Below, one piece after another: positions 53,105-62,306 of a stretch of DNA of 64,000 nt. The stretch is taken from contig NZ_JAAGOX010000054.1 in NCBI RefSeq assembly GCF_010500245.1, positions 62,001 to 126,000 on the forward strand, read 5' to 3'. Numbering within the stretch: the first letter of the stretch is position 1; the number at the start of each line of letters is the position of its first letter. This stretch comes from Ruegeria sp. PrR005 (GTDB lineage: Bacteria > Pseudomonadota > Alphaproteobacteria > Rhodobacterales > Rhodobacteraceae). Under the pieces are notes generated by a model. The model was given only the letters and a program-made list of their open reading frames with translations. It made no database searches and was not told the DNA's origin. Made by a program: the position numbers and the translations under genes.

Positions 53105-54868
53105 TTAGCAACGCTGCCCCGATTTCTTCAGGCCCTCCACCAGCAGCGCATTGTGTTCGGGAAGACGATAGAGCGTCAGGCGGCCCGACACCAAACTGTC
53201 CAAGAAGGCGGGTGCGAAATCGGCCAGCGCCTCTGTATGAGGGCGCGCCTGCTCCAGAAGACCTAGATGGGCCGCCGCCGCAATCATCAGGGCTCGCCTG
53301 ATCGGGGCACGTGGCGTCATTTCGATCGCCCGTTCGCCCCACCGGCGGGCCTCGATGAAATCACCCTCGGCAAAACTGGCCTGGGCCAGTGCCAGGTATG
53401 CGTCTCCAACCCAGATATCGGCATCCCTCGGCGAGAGCCGCAGCGCCAGCAACGCGTGTTCCCTCGCGTCTTCGGTGCGCCCTACCAGCGACTCATGCCA
53501 GGCCATGAAGAAGAGGTTCAGCGCAAAGTTCGGGTTGAGCTCAAAGGCACGTCTGAAATCGGCGGTGGCCGCGTCATAGTCATGTCGAAAATGGCGGATC
53601 ATACCCCGCGCCGCCAGCGCTCTGGGATCGGACCTGTTGTTCTGGAACAGCCGATCCGCTGCGGCTTCGGCATGTCCCAACGATTCCTCGGGCGCTTCAC
53701 CAAACTGGTAAAGGTACCGGATTGTATAGACATAGGCCTGGATCCAAAGCGCTTGCGTGTTGCGCGGATCAAGTTCCAGCGCCCGCCGGGTAAGCTCCAG
53801 AACCTTATCATGGCCCTCGATGTCGGAAAATGCACCTTCCTGGAACGTTGCCTGCGCCTTTAGCGCCAGATCGTAGGAACTGATGTCGATACCCCGCGCG
53901 CGCCCCGCGCGCTCCAGTTCGGCCTTGGTGATCTGCGGAGCGATCGCGCCGACGACGCTGCTGGTGATCTCGTCCTGCAGTTCGAACACGTCCTCGATAT
54001 CGCGGTCATAGCGCTCCGCCCAGACATGAGCGCCGGTTTCGCAATCAATCAGCTGGGCCGTGATGCGCACGCGACTAGCCGCGCGGCGCAGGCTGCCCTC
54101 CAGCATGTACCGTACACCGAGACCCCGGGCCACTTCGCTATGGGTGACGGGCCGACCCTTGTAGGAAAAGGATGAATTGCGGGCTATCACGAACAAGTCG
54201 GGGAACCGCGACAGCTCGGTGATGATATCCTCGCAGACCCCGTCGCAAAAGTACTCCTGCTCCGGGTCGGCGGACATGTTCTGGAATGCGAGAACCGCGA
54301 TTGAGGGTTTCCTCTGGACCGGATCGGGCGCTTGCGCCTGAACGAACGGCGCTGTGCCCTCCAGGTCGATGGCATAGGCATGTACCGGCGACGGTATGTT
54401 CTTCAGACTCAGCTTGCCCAGATCGACAAACGACAGCCCGACCTTGCCCCGGACCTGGCTTTGAACATCCGCCGAAACAACGATACCGCCGGGCTCGGCC
54501 TGTGCCTCTAGGCGCGCCGCAATGTTCACCCCGTCACCGTAGATCTCTCCATCATCGACGACGACATCCCCGACATGAATACCGATGCGGTAGCGAATGC
54601 GCTCCTCCACGGTGCCGGTTTCTATCCTGCCCACGGCGTCTTGAATCAGGGCTGCGGTCTCGACAGCCTCCACGACACTCGCGAAAAGGACCAGCAACCC
54701 GTCCCCGGTCAGCTTTACGATCTCGCCACCCCCCCGCAGGATCGCGGGGTCAAGAACATCCCGGCGCATGTCCTTCAACCGGGCAATCGTCCCGGCCTCG
54801 TCTGTCGCCATCAACCGCGAATACCCGACCATATCGGCGGCGAAGATTGCTGCAAGCCGGCGTGACAC
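53105..54868 (-). CDS. Class III adenylate/guanylate cyclase with TolB-like and TPR domains (paralogue 3)
   Basis: 587 residues, same length as paralogue 1. The cyclase domain has both metal aspartates (FAADMVGYSRLM, LTGDGLLVLF) and GDGVNIAARL. The TolB-N-like region begins near 195 (IAVLAFQNMSADPEQEYFCD), and the TPR repeats span about 345-560 (ELDPRNTQALWIQAYVYTIR and similar). There is no membrane helix. The start is GTG 54868, with AAAGG seven bases upstream, giving SRRLAAIFAADMVGYS. Earlier in-frame ATGs at 54889 and 54919 lack ribosome-binding sites. Confidence 0.86.
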   Translation of the reverse strand: MSRRLAAIFAADMVGYSRLMATDEAGTIARLKDMRRDVLDPAILRGGGEIVKLTGDGLLVLFASVVEAVETAALIQDAVGRIETGTVEERIRYRIGIHVGDVVVDDGEIYGDGVNIAARLEAQAEPGGIVVSADVQSQVRGKVGLSFVDLGKLSLKNIPSPVHAYAIDLEGTAPFVQAQAPDPVQRKPSIAVLAFQNMSADPEQEYFCDGVCEDIITELSRFPDLFVIARNSSFSYKGRPVTHSEVARGLGVRYMLEGSLRRAASRVRITAQLIDCETGAHVWAERYDRDIEDVFELQDEITSSVVGAIAPQITKAELERAGRARGIDISSYDLALKAQATFQEGAFSDIEGHDKVLELTRRALELDPRNTQALWIQAYVYTIRYLYQFGEAPEESLGHAEAAADRLFQNNRSDPRALAARGMIRHFRHDYDAATADFRRAFELNPNFALNLFFMAWHESLVGRTEDAREHALLALRLSPRDADIWVGDAYLALAQASFAEGDFIEARRWGERAIEMTPRAPIRRALMIAAAAHLGLLEQARPHTEALADFAPAFLDSLVSGRLTLYRLPEHNALLVEGLKKSGQRC

Positions 54869-55067
54869 CTGAAAACCTTTGTTTCCCATCAAGCGTGAAA
54901 TCGACGTCGAATGGTACATTTGACCGGCTTGGCATTCAAAGCCCTATTCTCCCATGGCAAGACGCCCGCCACTCAGCGCGACCGCGACCGGGATACTGCA
55001 TGTCCTCCAAGACACAGGCGAAGGTTTTCGATACTCTGCTCCCCATAGGCTCAAAAGAGGTTCCCCA

Positions 55068-55454
55068 ATGAATAAGACGGTCGCGATCTTTACGTTCTTC
55101 TTCTGTACACCCCTCGCTGCATTCGCCGACCCCGCCACTGAATGCGGTGGAAGCAGCCAGGTCGAGATCGGGGCCTGCGTTTCCGACACGCTGGCCCGCG
55201 TCGATGCGACGGTCGAGCTCTATCTCGGCTTTGCCATGGCCGCCGCCCAAGAGCTGGACGAAGTCACCGGCCGCAAGGTTGCCGCCCCGGCGCTCACAGC
55301 CTCGCAAGACGCCTGGGCGGCCTATCGCGATGCCCATTGCGAATATGTCGGCGCAACCTTCGGTGGTGGGTCGGGCACCGGCATCGGGATCAATTCCTGC
55401 CGGATCGAACTTGGCCGCGACCGCGCCAAGGATCTGATGCGCTACACGCAATGA
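55068..55454 (+). CDS. Secreted DUF1311 (LprI-like) protein
   Basis: 128 residues. A signal peptide (NKTVAIFTFFFCTPLAAFA) is followed by a domain with four conserved-looking cysteines (ATECGGSS, GACVSDT, DAHCEYVG, NSCRIEL) and SQDAWAAYRDAHCEY. This is the DUF1311 pattern shared with the lysozyme inhibitor LprI. AGAGG lies eight bases before the ATG. A role in protecting the cell wall from lysozyme is possible but unproven. Confidence 0.83.
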   Translation: MNKTVAIFTFFFCTPLAAFADPATECGGSSQVEIGACVSDTLARVDATVELYLGFAMAAAQELDEVTGRKVAAPALTASQDAWAAYRDAHCEYVGATFGGGSGTGIGINSCRIELGRDRAKDLMRYTQ

Positions 55455-55678
55455 CACCCCAGACGACAGGCCCCGTAGGGTGGGCAGTCTGCCCACCGCT
55501 GCTCCTTCCGATGCACCCCTCGTGAAGGCTGATCGCAAGCCCCAAACCGATGTACAAAACGGTCAATCCCCCTCTGCACACCGGTACAAAACGGTCAAAA
55601 CACAGCCTTCGCCCAACCTGCTTGGCCTTCTGCACCGACAGGTCTAATCTGGCCCGACAGGCAAATCAGGACACGGAC

Positions 55679-57163
55679 ATGGACCTCCTCGACGACCCCC
55701 AACCGGGCCAGAACATGCCCGAATTCACCGTCTCCGAGATTTCGGGCGAGGTGAAGCGCGCGCTGGAAACCAGCTTTGGCCGCATCCGTGTGCGCGGCGA
55801 GGTCGGGCGGGTTTTTCAGGCCCGGTCAGGGCATCTCTATTACGACATCAAGGATGATCGGAACGTGCTGGCCTGCACCACCTGGAAAGGCCAGGTCGCC
55901 AGCCTTTCCGTGGTGCCCGAAGAGGGGTTGGAGGTCGTCGTGACCGGCCGCCTGACCGCCTTTGGCGCCCAGTCGAAATACAATCTCAACGTCGACGAGG
56001 TGGCCGTCGCCGGTCAGGGTGCGCTGATGGCGCTTCTGGAGAAGCGCAAGAAAGCCCTTGAATCCGAAGGACTTTTTGCGCCCGAGCGCAAGCGGCCCCT
56101 GCCCTATCTGCCACAGATCATCGGCGTGATCACCTCGCCCCAGGGGGCGGTAATCCGCGATATCCTGCACCGGCTGCGCGACCGCTTTCCGCGCAAGGTG
56201 CTGATCTGGCCCGTCGCGGTGCAGGGCGCCAATTGCGCCCCCGAGGTGGCCCGCGCCATCGACGGGTTCAACCGGCTCACCCACGGTGGCGCACTGCCCC
56301 GGCCCGACCTCTTGATCGTGGCGCGCGGCGGCGGCTCGATCGAGGATCTCTGGGGCTTCAACGAGGAAATCGTCGCCCGCGCGGCGGCTGCCAGCCAGAT
56401 CCCGCTGATCTCGGCCGTAGGGCACGAGACCGACACCACGCTGATCGACTTCGTCTCGGACCGCCGCGCCCCCACCCCCACCGCCGCCGCCGAGATGGCC
56501 GTCCCCGTCCGCCTCGAACTGCTCGCCTGGACCGGCGAACAGGGTGCCCGCCTGTCGCGCGCGGCCTCGGATGCGGTACAGCGCCGCGCCCAGCGCCTGC
56601 GCGACCTCTCCCGCGCCCTCCCCACCGGAGAAAGCCTTTTTTCCGTTCCACGACAACGGTTTGACCGGGTCGCCGACAAGCTCGACGGCGCCCTTGTGAC
56701 CGGGGTCCAGCGCCGCCGCCTGCGCCTGGCCGAGCTATCGGCCCCGCTGCGCCCCTCCAGCCTGCGCGCCTTGGTCACCGCCCGCCGCGACCGGCTCGCC
56801 CATCTCGGCTCGCGTCTGTCGCCCCGCGCGCTGGACCGCGAGATCGCGGCGCAGGGCGACCGGCTGACCCGTCTGTCCGATCGCTTGCAGGCCGCCCAGA
56901 CCACCCGCGTCGACCGCCTGCGCCAGCGGCTCGACGCCACCGACCGTCTGCGCGAGACGCTGGGCTACAAGGCGACGCTCGCGCGCGGCTACGCTGTCGT
57001 GCGCGACGATCAGGGCACGCTGCTCACCACCCGTGCAGAGGCGGCCAAGGCCACAGCCCTCCAGATCGAATTCGCCGATGGTACGCTCGACACCAGCGGC
57101 GCCCCCACAAAATCCGCCAGCAAACCGAAACAGAAACCGCCCGAACAGGGCTCGCTGTTCTGA
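55679..57163 (+). CDS. xseA: Exodeoxyribonuclease VII large subunit
   Basis: 494 residues. The N-terminal OB fold is EFTVSEISGEVKRALETSFG, then VRGEVGR and GHLYYDIKDD. The catalytic domain has IGVITSPQGAVIRDILHRL, LIVARGGGSIEDLWGFNEE and SAVGHETDTTLIDFVSD, followed by RAPTPTAAAE. A long coiled C-terminal part (about 300-440) ends in LGYKATLARGYAVV. With XseB, not present here, it degrades single-stranded DNA from both ends. The start at 55679 follows AGGA. Its stop overlaps the next start by one base. Confidence 0.96.
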   Translation: MDLLDDPQPGQNMPEFTVSEISGEVKRALETSFGRIRVRGEVGRVFQARSGHLYYDIKDDRNVLACTTWKGQVASLSVVPEEGLEVVVTGRLTAFGAQSKYNLNVDEVAVAGQGALMALLEKRKKALESEGLFAPERKRPLPYLPQIIGVITSPQGAVIRDILHRLRDRFPRKVLIWPVAVQGANCAPEVARAIDGFNRLTHGGALPRPDLLIVARGGGSIEDLWGFNEEIVARAAAASQIPLISAVGHETDTTLIDFVSDRRAPTPTAAAEMAVPVRLELLAWTGEQGARLSRAASDAVQRRAQRLRDLSRALPTGESLFSVPRQRFDRVADKLDGALVTGVQRRRLRLAELSAPLRPSSLRALVTARRDRLAHLGSRLSPRALDREIAAQGDRLTRLSDRLQAAQTTRVDRLRQRLDATDRLRETLGYKATLARGYAVVRDDQGTLLTTRAEAAKATALQIEFADGTLDTSGAPTKSASKPKQKPPEQGSLF

Positions 57164-57804
57164 TGCTGACGATCTGGGGCCGCAAGACATCCTCGAACGT
57201 GCAGGCGCTGATGTGGTGCGTGGGTGAACTCGACCTGCCCCATATCCGCCATGACGCAGGCCACCGGTATGGCGGGCTCGACACGCCCGAGTTCGGCCGC
57301 CTCAATCCCAACCGCACCATCCCGGTGCTTCAGGACGGCAGCAACCCGCCGATCTGGGAAACCGGCGCCATCCTGCGCTATCTCGCCGCCCGCTATGGCA
57401 AGGACAGCTTCTGGCCAGCCGATCCCACCCGCCGCGCGCGGGTCGATCAATGGGCCGAATGGGCCAAGCTGAACGTGGCCCAGGCCTTTACCACCCCGGT
57501 CTTCTGGCGCGTGGTCCGCACCGCCCCACAGCAGCGAGACCCCATTGCCATCGCCCAGGCCCTGCAAGAGCTGGAGGCGAAACTCGCCCTCGCCGACACC
57601 CAGCTGTCACGCCACGCGCATCTTGCCGGAGACGCCTTTACCCTGGCCGATATCCAGCTCGGCCATATCCTCTATCGCTACTACGACATCGACGTCACCC
57701 GCATGCCGCTGCCGCATCTGCAACTCTACTATCAGCGCCTCTGCGCGCGCCCGGCTTTCCGCCAGCACGTGATGATCTCCTACGAAGAGCTTCGGGTCAC
57801 CTGA
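57163..57804 (+). CDS. Glutathione S-transferase family protein
   Basis: 213 residues. The N-terminal thioredoxin fold reads LTIWGRKTSSNVQALMWCVG, with the Ser of KTSSNV as the likely catalytic residue. LNPNRTIPVLQDG carries the cis-proline and IWETGAILRYLAARYG the glutathione-binding Glu-Thr. The C-terminal helical domain has AGDAFTLADIQLGHIL. It is coupled to xseA through TGATG. The substrate is unknown. Confidence 0.88.
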   Translation: MLTIWGRKTSSNVQALMWCVGELDLPHIRHDAGHRYGGLDTPEFGRLNPNRTIPVLQDGSNPPIWETGAILRYLAARYGKDSFWPADPTRRARVDQWAEWAKLNVAQAFTTPVFWRVVRTAPQQRDPIAIAQALQELEAKLALADTQLSRHAHLAGDAFTLADIQLGHILYRYYDIDVTRMPLPHLQLYYQRLCARPAFRQHVMISYEELRVT

Positions 57805-57807
57805 GCC

Positions 57808-57871
57808 CCTTCATCTCGTTGCAAAATACTCCGGGGGAATCGCCGCAGGCGATGGGGGCAGCGCCCCCCTG
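57808..57871 (+). repeat. Dispersed intergenic repeat, copy 9 (full type)
   Basis: It contains CTTCATCTCGTTGCA, the core AAATACTCCGGGGG, a variable hairpin ATCGCC-GCA-GGCGAT and the closing hairpin GGGGGCAGCGCCCCC. It lies between the converging GST and the small secreted protein gene. Confidence 0.9.
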
Positions 57872-57878
57872 CCCGGCC

Positions 57879-58271
57879 TCAGACCCCGACATCCGGCCCG
57901 TAACAGAGCATCTCTTCTCCGATCTCCTCGGCCTCGTAGAGCTCGGTCTGGGTCGGGTCGCCCTCGAACTGTGCCACCAGACCACGGCCCGTATCGCGAA
58001 AGACCCAGCATTGGGGGTCGAAACGGTCCTCGTAAACGAAACAGATCTGCCCCGCCTGTTCGTACCAGACGCCTTCCTTGCACTCGCCATCCAGGAACGA
58101 CCAGATCACCCGCCGCCCGGACATGTACCGCTCGACCCCATAGGCGGTGCCGTCAAAGCCATAGAACAGCGTCTTGCCCTGCGTATAGCGGTCGAACTCC
58201 TCCGCCGACATGACAGGCTGCGCCAGCACCGGCGGCGCCAGCATCGCAAGAATCAGGGCCATTCGCATCAT
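57879..58271 (-). CDS. Small secreted protein of unknown function
   Basis: 130 residues with a signal peptide (MRMALILAMLAPPVLAQ). The mature part has MSAEEFDRYTQGKTLFYGFD, the pair DGECKEGVW and GQICFVYED, and QCWVF, giving four cysteines with LCYGP. It is rich in aromatics and acidic residues. I recognise a Rhodobacteraceae-type conserved periplasmic protein but no function. Confidence 0.72.
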   Translation of the reverse strand: MMRMALILAMLAPPVLAQPVMSAEEFDRYTQGKTLFYGFDGTAYGVERYMSGRRVIWSFLDGECKEGVWYEQAGQICFVYEDRFDPQCWVFRDTGRGLVAQFEGDPTQTELYEAEEIGEEMLCYGPDVGV

Positions 58272-58304
58272 GCGTTCAAGTTTGGCAGAAGCCGCCGCCG
58301 GGGG

Positions 58305-59303
58305 CTACTCACACTTCCCTGTGACCGCGTGAACCCGGGGGTCCATCACCCGCCGCCAGAGCGGCGGCACAGTGGCCAGAACCGCCATGATCGGCATCGC
58401 ATAGGGCCATTGCGGCATCTCGGGGTCCAGCCGCAACGCCGCGAAATCGCGGCTTGGGTTCTGGTGATGATCGGAATGGCGCGGCGCGTTCAGCATCATC
58501 GCCGAACTGTACCAATGCGGCGCATTCCAGGAATGGTGCGCGCGGGCCGGTTCGTATTTGCCATTGGCCAGGGTTTTGCGCCGCAGCCCGTAATGCTGGA
58601 TATAATCGGCCAGCAGTAGCTGTATCTGCGCATAGCCCGCCAACAGCAGCAGCACCAGCACCCCGCGCCCACCCGCCAGCAGCCAGGTCGCCGCCGCAAC
58701 CGCCCCCGCACCCAGCAGATACCCCCGATAGGGCGTCGCGCTCCTGCCGTCGCGCAGCGCGCGTTCCGCCGCCAGCCCGGCCCGGAACGAGCCGATCCAG
58801 GCGCGCGGCAGAAAGCTCCAGAACCCTTGCCCAAACCGCGCCGAGTTGGGGTCGCGCGGGGTTGCCACCCAGATGTGATGCACCCGCATATGGGCCGAGC
58901 TATGGTGCCCGAACAGCAGGCTGGTATAGATCGCCGCCCCCAGCCAGCGCTGCCAGCGGTCGCCCCGGTGGATCAGTTCATGCGCGTTCGAGTTCGACAC
59001 TTGCCCGAAACAGAGCGCCACTGCGACCCCCAGCGCCAGCGCCTGAACCCCGGTCAGCGGGCCATCGGCCAAAGCCGGGATCGCCATCGACAAAAGCGCG
59101 AAATGCGCCGCAGCCAAGACCAGCGGCAAGACCTGAGCCCCCGCCCAATCCGCCGCCCCCAGCGGCCGTACCGGCAGCTTGTCCATCACCGCCACATAGA
59201 CGGTCATCGAAATCAATGCGCCCCAGGCCCAGCCGCCCCCGATCAGGCAGGCGGCGCCCAGGACGACATAGGGCAACAGGCTGGCAACGACATAGCGATA
59301 CAT
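58305..59303 (-). CDS. AlkB-like membrane di-iron hydroxylase
   Basis: 332 residues with about six membrane helices and the histidine boxes of alkane 1-monooxygenases. These are NAHELIHRGD (about 106), SAHMRVHHIWVATPRDPNSA (about 134), NAPRHSDHHQNPSR (about 272) and the HYG motif DYIQHYGLRRK (about 231). Differences from classical AlkB are HELIHR for HELxHK, DYIQHYGL for NYxEHYGL, and a shorter chain than the usual ~400. Terminal hydroxylation of alkanes or another hydrophobic compound is likely. No rubredoxin or rubredoxin reductase gene is adjacent. Confidence 0.85.
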   Translation of the reverse strand: MYRYVVASLLPYVVLGAACLIGGGWAWGALISMTVYVAVMDKLPVRPLGAADWAGAQVLPLVLAAAHFALLSMAIPALADGPLTGVQALALGVAVALCFGQVSNSNAHELIHRGDRWQRWLGAAIYTSLLFGHHSSAHMRVHHIWVATPRDPNSARFGQGFWSFLPRAWIGSFRAGLAAERALRDGRSATPYRGYLLGAGAVAAATWLLAGGRGVLVLLLLAGYAQIQLLLADYIQHYGLRRKTLANGKYEPARAHHSWNAPHWYSSAMMLNAPRHSDHHQNPSRDFAALRLDPEMPQWPYAMPIMAVLATVPPLWRRVMDPRVHAVTGKCE

Positions 59304-59414
59304 GCGATCTCCAAATGCACCTGGCCCCTGCTTAACATCACGTCAGCCCGGCGAAAATCCCTTGCCCGCATCCTACCTCCCAAGCCACCCTGTCCCAAAG
59401 ACCGGAGGACCCCC

Positions 59415-60053
59415 GTGACCCAGACCCTGTTCCTTGGCGCCGCCGCCTGCGCGCTGGCCTATCTGGCGCTCACCGCCCGCCCCACCAGCCTGACGCGCAG
59501 CGCGGTCAAGACTGCCTCGGTGGCGCTGCTTGCGCTGATGGTGCTGGCCGCGGGCGGACCTGTGCTGCTGGTACTGTCGTTGGCCCTCTGCGCGCTTGGC
59601 GACTGGCTCCTCTCGCGCGAGACAGAGGCCACCTTCATGGCGGGCGTCGGCGCCTTTGCCGCAGGCCATCTGGCCTATGTCGCCCTGTTCCTGACGCACG
59701 CCGCCAGCGAGACCGCACGCCTCGCCGCAGAGTGGCCGCTGGTCGCGGCCCTTGCGGTGCTGGGACTGGTGATGGCCAGCCTGCTCGGCCCCCGCGCGGG
59801 CGCGCTCAAGGGGCCCGTGCTGGCCTATATCCCGATCATTCTCGGCATGGGGCTGGCCGCGCTGACCCTTCCACAGTCGGGCATGCTGGCCTGGGTGCTG
59901 CCTGCGGCGGCCGCCTTCATCGCCTCGGACATGATCCTAGCGACCGAGAAATTCCTGCTGCCGCCCGGCCACCCGGCCCTGCGCCTGACGCCCTATCTGG
60001 TCTGGCCACTCTATTGGGGCGCGCAGATGGGCTTTGCCCTTGCGCTCACCTGA
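59415..60053 (+). CDS. YhhN/TMEM86-family (lysoplasmalogenase-like) membrane protein
   Basis: 212 residues, about eight helices. The family signatures are LALCALGDWLLSRE, GVGAFAAGHLAYVALF and ASDMILATEKFLLP, followed by LVWPLYWGAQ. Relatives hydrolyse the vinyl ether bond of lysoplasmalogens. It starts with GTG after GGAGGACCCC and is divergent from the AlkB-like gene, both acting on hydrophobic substrates. Confidence 0.87.
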   Translation: MTQTLFLGAAACALAYLALTARPTSLTRSAVKTASVALLALMVLAAGGPVLLVLSLALCALGDWLLSRETEATFMAGVGAFAAGHLAYVALFLTHAASETARLAAEWPLVAALAVLGLVMASLLGPRAGALKGPVLAYIPIILGMGLAALTLPQSGMLAWVLPAAAAFIASDMILATEKFLLPPGHPALRLTPYLVWPLYWGAQMGFALALT

Positions 60054-60114
60054 CCCTTTGCAACCGGCGCCAATCCGCATTAGGTGAGACAGGATCGCAA
60101 GCGGAGGCCCGGAC

Positions 60115-61290
60115 ATGGCGTTTTTCTCGAAACTCAAGGACCGTCTGTTCAAATCGTCCTCGAAACTCGAACAGGGGCTCGACGCCATTGTCGAGGATGG
60201 CGGGGTCGAGGAGACGATCACTGCGACCCAACCCGACCCGGTGATCCCCCAGCCCGACCCGGAACCGCAGCCGGTGCCGGAACTGCCCGACACGCCCGAA
60301 CTGCCGCAGCCCGAGCCGGTCGACCCGGCCCCGGCGCCGATGCCGCCCGAGGCGCCGCAGCCCATCGACCCGACTCCGCCCGCGGAAACCGGCACGGGCC
60401 GTGGCCTGCTCGGCCGCCTTTTCGCCCGCCCCGGCGGCGCGACCGTGGTCCGCCGCACGCTGGACGACGACATGCTGGAACAGCTCGAAGAGCTGCTGAT
60501 CGCCGCCGACATGGGCGTCGACACCGCCCTGCGCGTCACCGCCAACATGGCCGAGGGGCGGATCGGCCGCAAACTCTCGACGCAAGAGATCAAGGAACTG
60601 CTGGCGCAGGAAATCACCCGCATCATGGAGCCGGTCGCGCGCCCGATGCCGCTCTACCCCAAACGCCCGCAGGTGGTGCTGGTGGTGGGCGTCAACGGTT
60701 CTGGCAAGACCACCACCATCGGCAAACTCGCCAGCCAGTTCAAGGCGGCTGGTAAAAAGGTGGTGATCGCCGCCGGAGACACCTTCCGCGCCGCCGCCGT
60801 CGAACAGCTCCAGGTCTGGGGCGACCGCGCCGGCGTGCCGGTGCTGACCGCGCCCGAAGGCTCGGACCCCGCTTCGCTTGCCTTCGACGCCATGACCCGC
60901 GCTCAGGCGGACGGCGCCGACCTCTTGCTGATCGACACGGCGGGCCGGTTGCAGAACCGCGCCGACCTGATGGAGGAACTGGCCAAGATCGTCCGCGTCA
61001 TCCGCAAGAAGGACGACACCGCCCCCCACAACACGCTCCTCGTGCTCGACGCCACCACCGGCCAGAACGCGATCAGCCAGGTCGAAACCTTCCAGAAACT
61101 GGCCGATGTCTCGGGTCTGGTGATGACCAAGCTCGACGGCACCGCCAAGGGCGGCATCCTGGTGTCGCTGGCCGACCGTTTCGGCCTGCCGATCCATGCC
61201 ATCGGGGTGGGCGAACAGATCGACGACCTTGCCCCCTTCGACCCTCAGGACTTTGCCGCCGCCCTGACCGGCCTCGACACACAGGCATGA
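60115..61290 (+). CDS. ftsY: Signal recognition particle receptor FtsY
   Basis: 391 residues. An acidic, proline-rich A domain (about 20-100, repeated PQPDPEPQP-like units) precedes the N domain. The GTPase G domain follows with VVGVNGSGKTTTIGKLA (about 188), GDTFRAAAVEQLQVWGD, DTAGRLQNRADLMEEL and TKLDGTAKGG. It docks ribosome-SRP complexes on SecYEG at the inner membrane. Confidence 0.97.
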   Translation: MAFFSKLKDRLFKSSSKLEQGLDAIVEDGGVEETITATQPDPVIPQPDPEPQPVPELPDTPELPQPEPVDPAPAPMPPEAPQPIDPTPPAETGTGRGLLGRLFARPGGATVVRRTLDDDMLEQLEELLIAADMGVDTALRVTANMAEGRIGRKLSTQEIKELLAQEITRIMEPVARPMPLYPKRPQVVLVVGVNGSGKTTTIGKLASQFKAAGKKVVIAAGDTFRAAAVEQLQVWGDRAGVPVLTAPEGSDPASLAFDAMTRAQADGADLLLIDTAGRLQNRADLMEELAKIVRVIRKKDDTAPHNTLLVLDATTGQNAISQVETFQKLADVSGLVMTKLDGTAKGGILVSLADRFGLPIHAIGVGEQIDDLAPFDPQDFAAALTGLDTQA

Positions 61291-61301
61291 CGCTCCTCCC
61301 C

Positions 61302-61358
61302 CTTCATTTCGCCAGAAATACTCTCGGGGGGTCCGGGGGGCAGACAGCCCCCCGGCGC
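61302..61358 (+). repeat. Dispersed intergenic repeat, copy 10 (variant)
   Basis: It contains CTTCATTTCGCCAGA, the core AAATACTCTCGGGGGG and the closing hairpin CGGGGGGCAGACAGCCCCCCG. The middle variable hairpin is absent. It sits after ftsY and before the codirectional EamA gene. Confidence 0.8.
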
Positions 61359-61384
61359 TGGCCTCTGAACGCCGTCCCCCAATC

Positions 61385-62287
61385 ATGAGCAGCTGGCTCG
61401 TCTCTCTCGAAGGTACCGCTGCGGGCCATGACCTTGCGCTGGCGCTGGCCATCATGGCCGCCTTCCTGCACGCGGTCTTTGGCGCGCTGCAAAAGGGCCG
61501 CCACGATCCCTGGCTCAGCCGGGGGGCCATCGACGGCGCCTATGCGCTGATGGCCGCGCCCTTCGCCTTTTTCGTCGTGCCCTGGCCCGAGCCGCATATG
61601 TGGCTCATCTTTGCCACCGCCTGGCTGGTCCATGTCTTCTACAAGCTGTTTCAGGCAATGGCCTATACCAAGGGCGCCTACACGGTGGTCTATCCGGTGG
61701 TGCGCGGTACCGGGCCACTCTTTACCGTGATCGGCGCATATCTGCTCTTTGGCGAGACCTTTACCGGCCTGCAATGGCTGGGCGTCGGAGTGCTCTTGGC
61801 GGGCATCTTCGGGCTGGCCGTCTACAACATGATCTTTCTCGACACCGCACGCGAAACGCTGGTCCCCGCGCTGGGTCTGGCGGCGATCACCGGGCTCTTC
61901 GTGGCGCTCTACACCACCTATGACGCCTATGGTATCCGTGCCACCGCCGACCCTTTTACCTTCCTGGCCTGGTTCTTCTTCATCGACGGGCTGGTATTCC
62001 CGGTCATCGCCGGGCTGCGCTGGCGGTCGATGATCCACCGCCCTGCACCCGGTCCCCTGATCCTGCGCGGCTTTGCGGGGGGCATTACTGCCTTTCTCTC
62101 CTTCGGTGCCATCATGCTGGCCACAAGGCTCGACAAGGTGGGCGAGGCCGCCGTGCTGCGCGAGACCTCGACCGTGTTTGCCGCGCTTATCGGTTGGCTG
62201 GTGCTGAAAGAGACGGTTGGACCCCGCCGGATTGCTCTGATGGGGTTGATCGCGGCGGGTGCGGTGATAGTTGAGTTTGGAAGCTGA
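61385..62287 (+). CDS. EamA/DMT-family transporter
   Basis: 300 residues, ten helices. The first half contains LHAVFGALQKGRHDPWLSRG and AYTKGAYTVVYPVVRGTGPL, the second half AAVLRETSTVFAALIGWLVL, typical EamA repeat ends. The substrate is unknown. It is codirectional with ftsY, and its stop lies 20 bases before the yciB start, so it probably shares a transcript with yciB. Confidence 0.88.
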   Translation: MSSWLVSLEGTAAGHDLALALAIMAAFLHAVFGALQKGRHDPWLSRGAIDGAYALMAAPFAFFVVPWPEPHMWLIFATAWLVHVFYKLFQAMAYTKGAYTVVYPVVRGTGPLFTVIGAYLLFGETFTGLQWLGVGVLLAGIFGLAVYNMIFLDTARETLVPALGLAAITGLFVALYTTYDAYGIRATADPFTFLAWFFFIDGLVFPVIAGLRWRSMIHRPAPGPLILRGFAGGITAFLSFGAIMLATRLDKVGEAAVLRETSTVFAALIGWLVLKETVGPRRIALMGLIAAGAVIVEFGS

Positions 62288-62306
62288 AAGAACGGACAAG
62301 GGCAGA

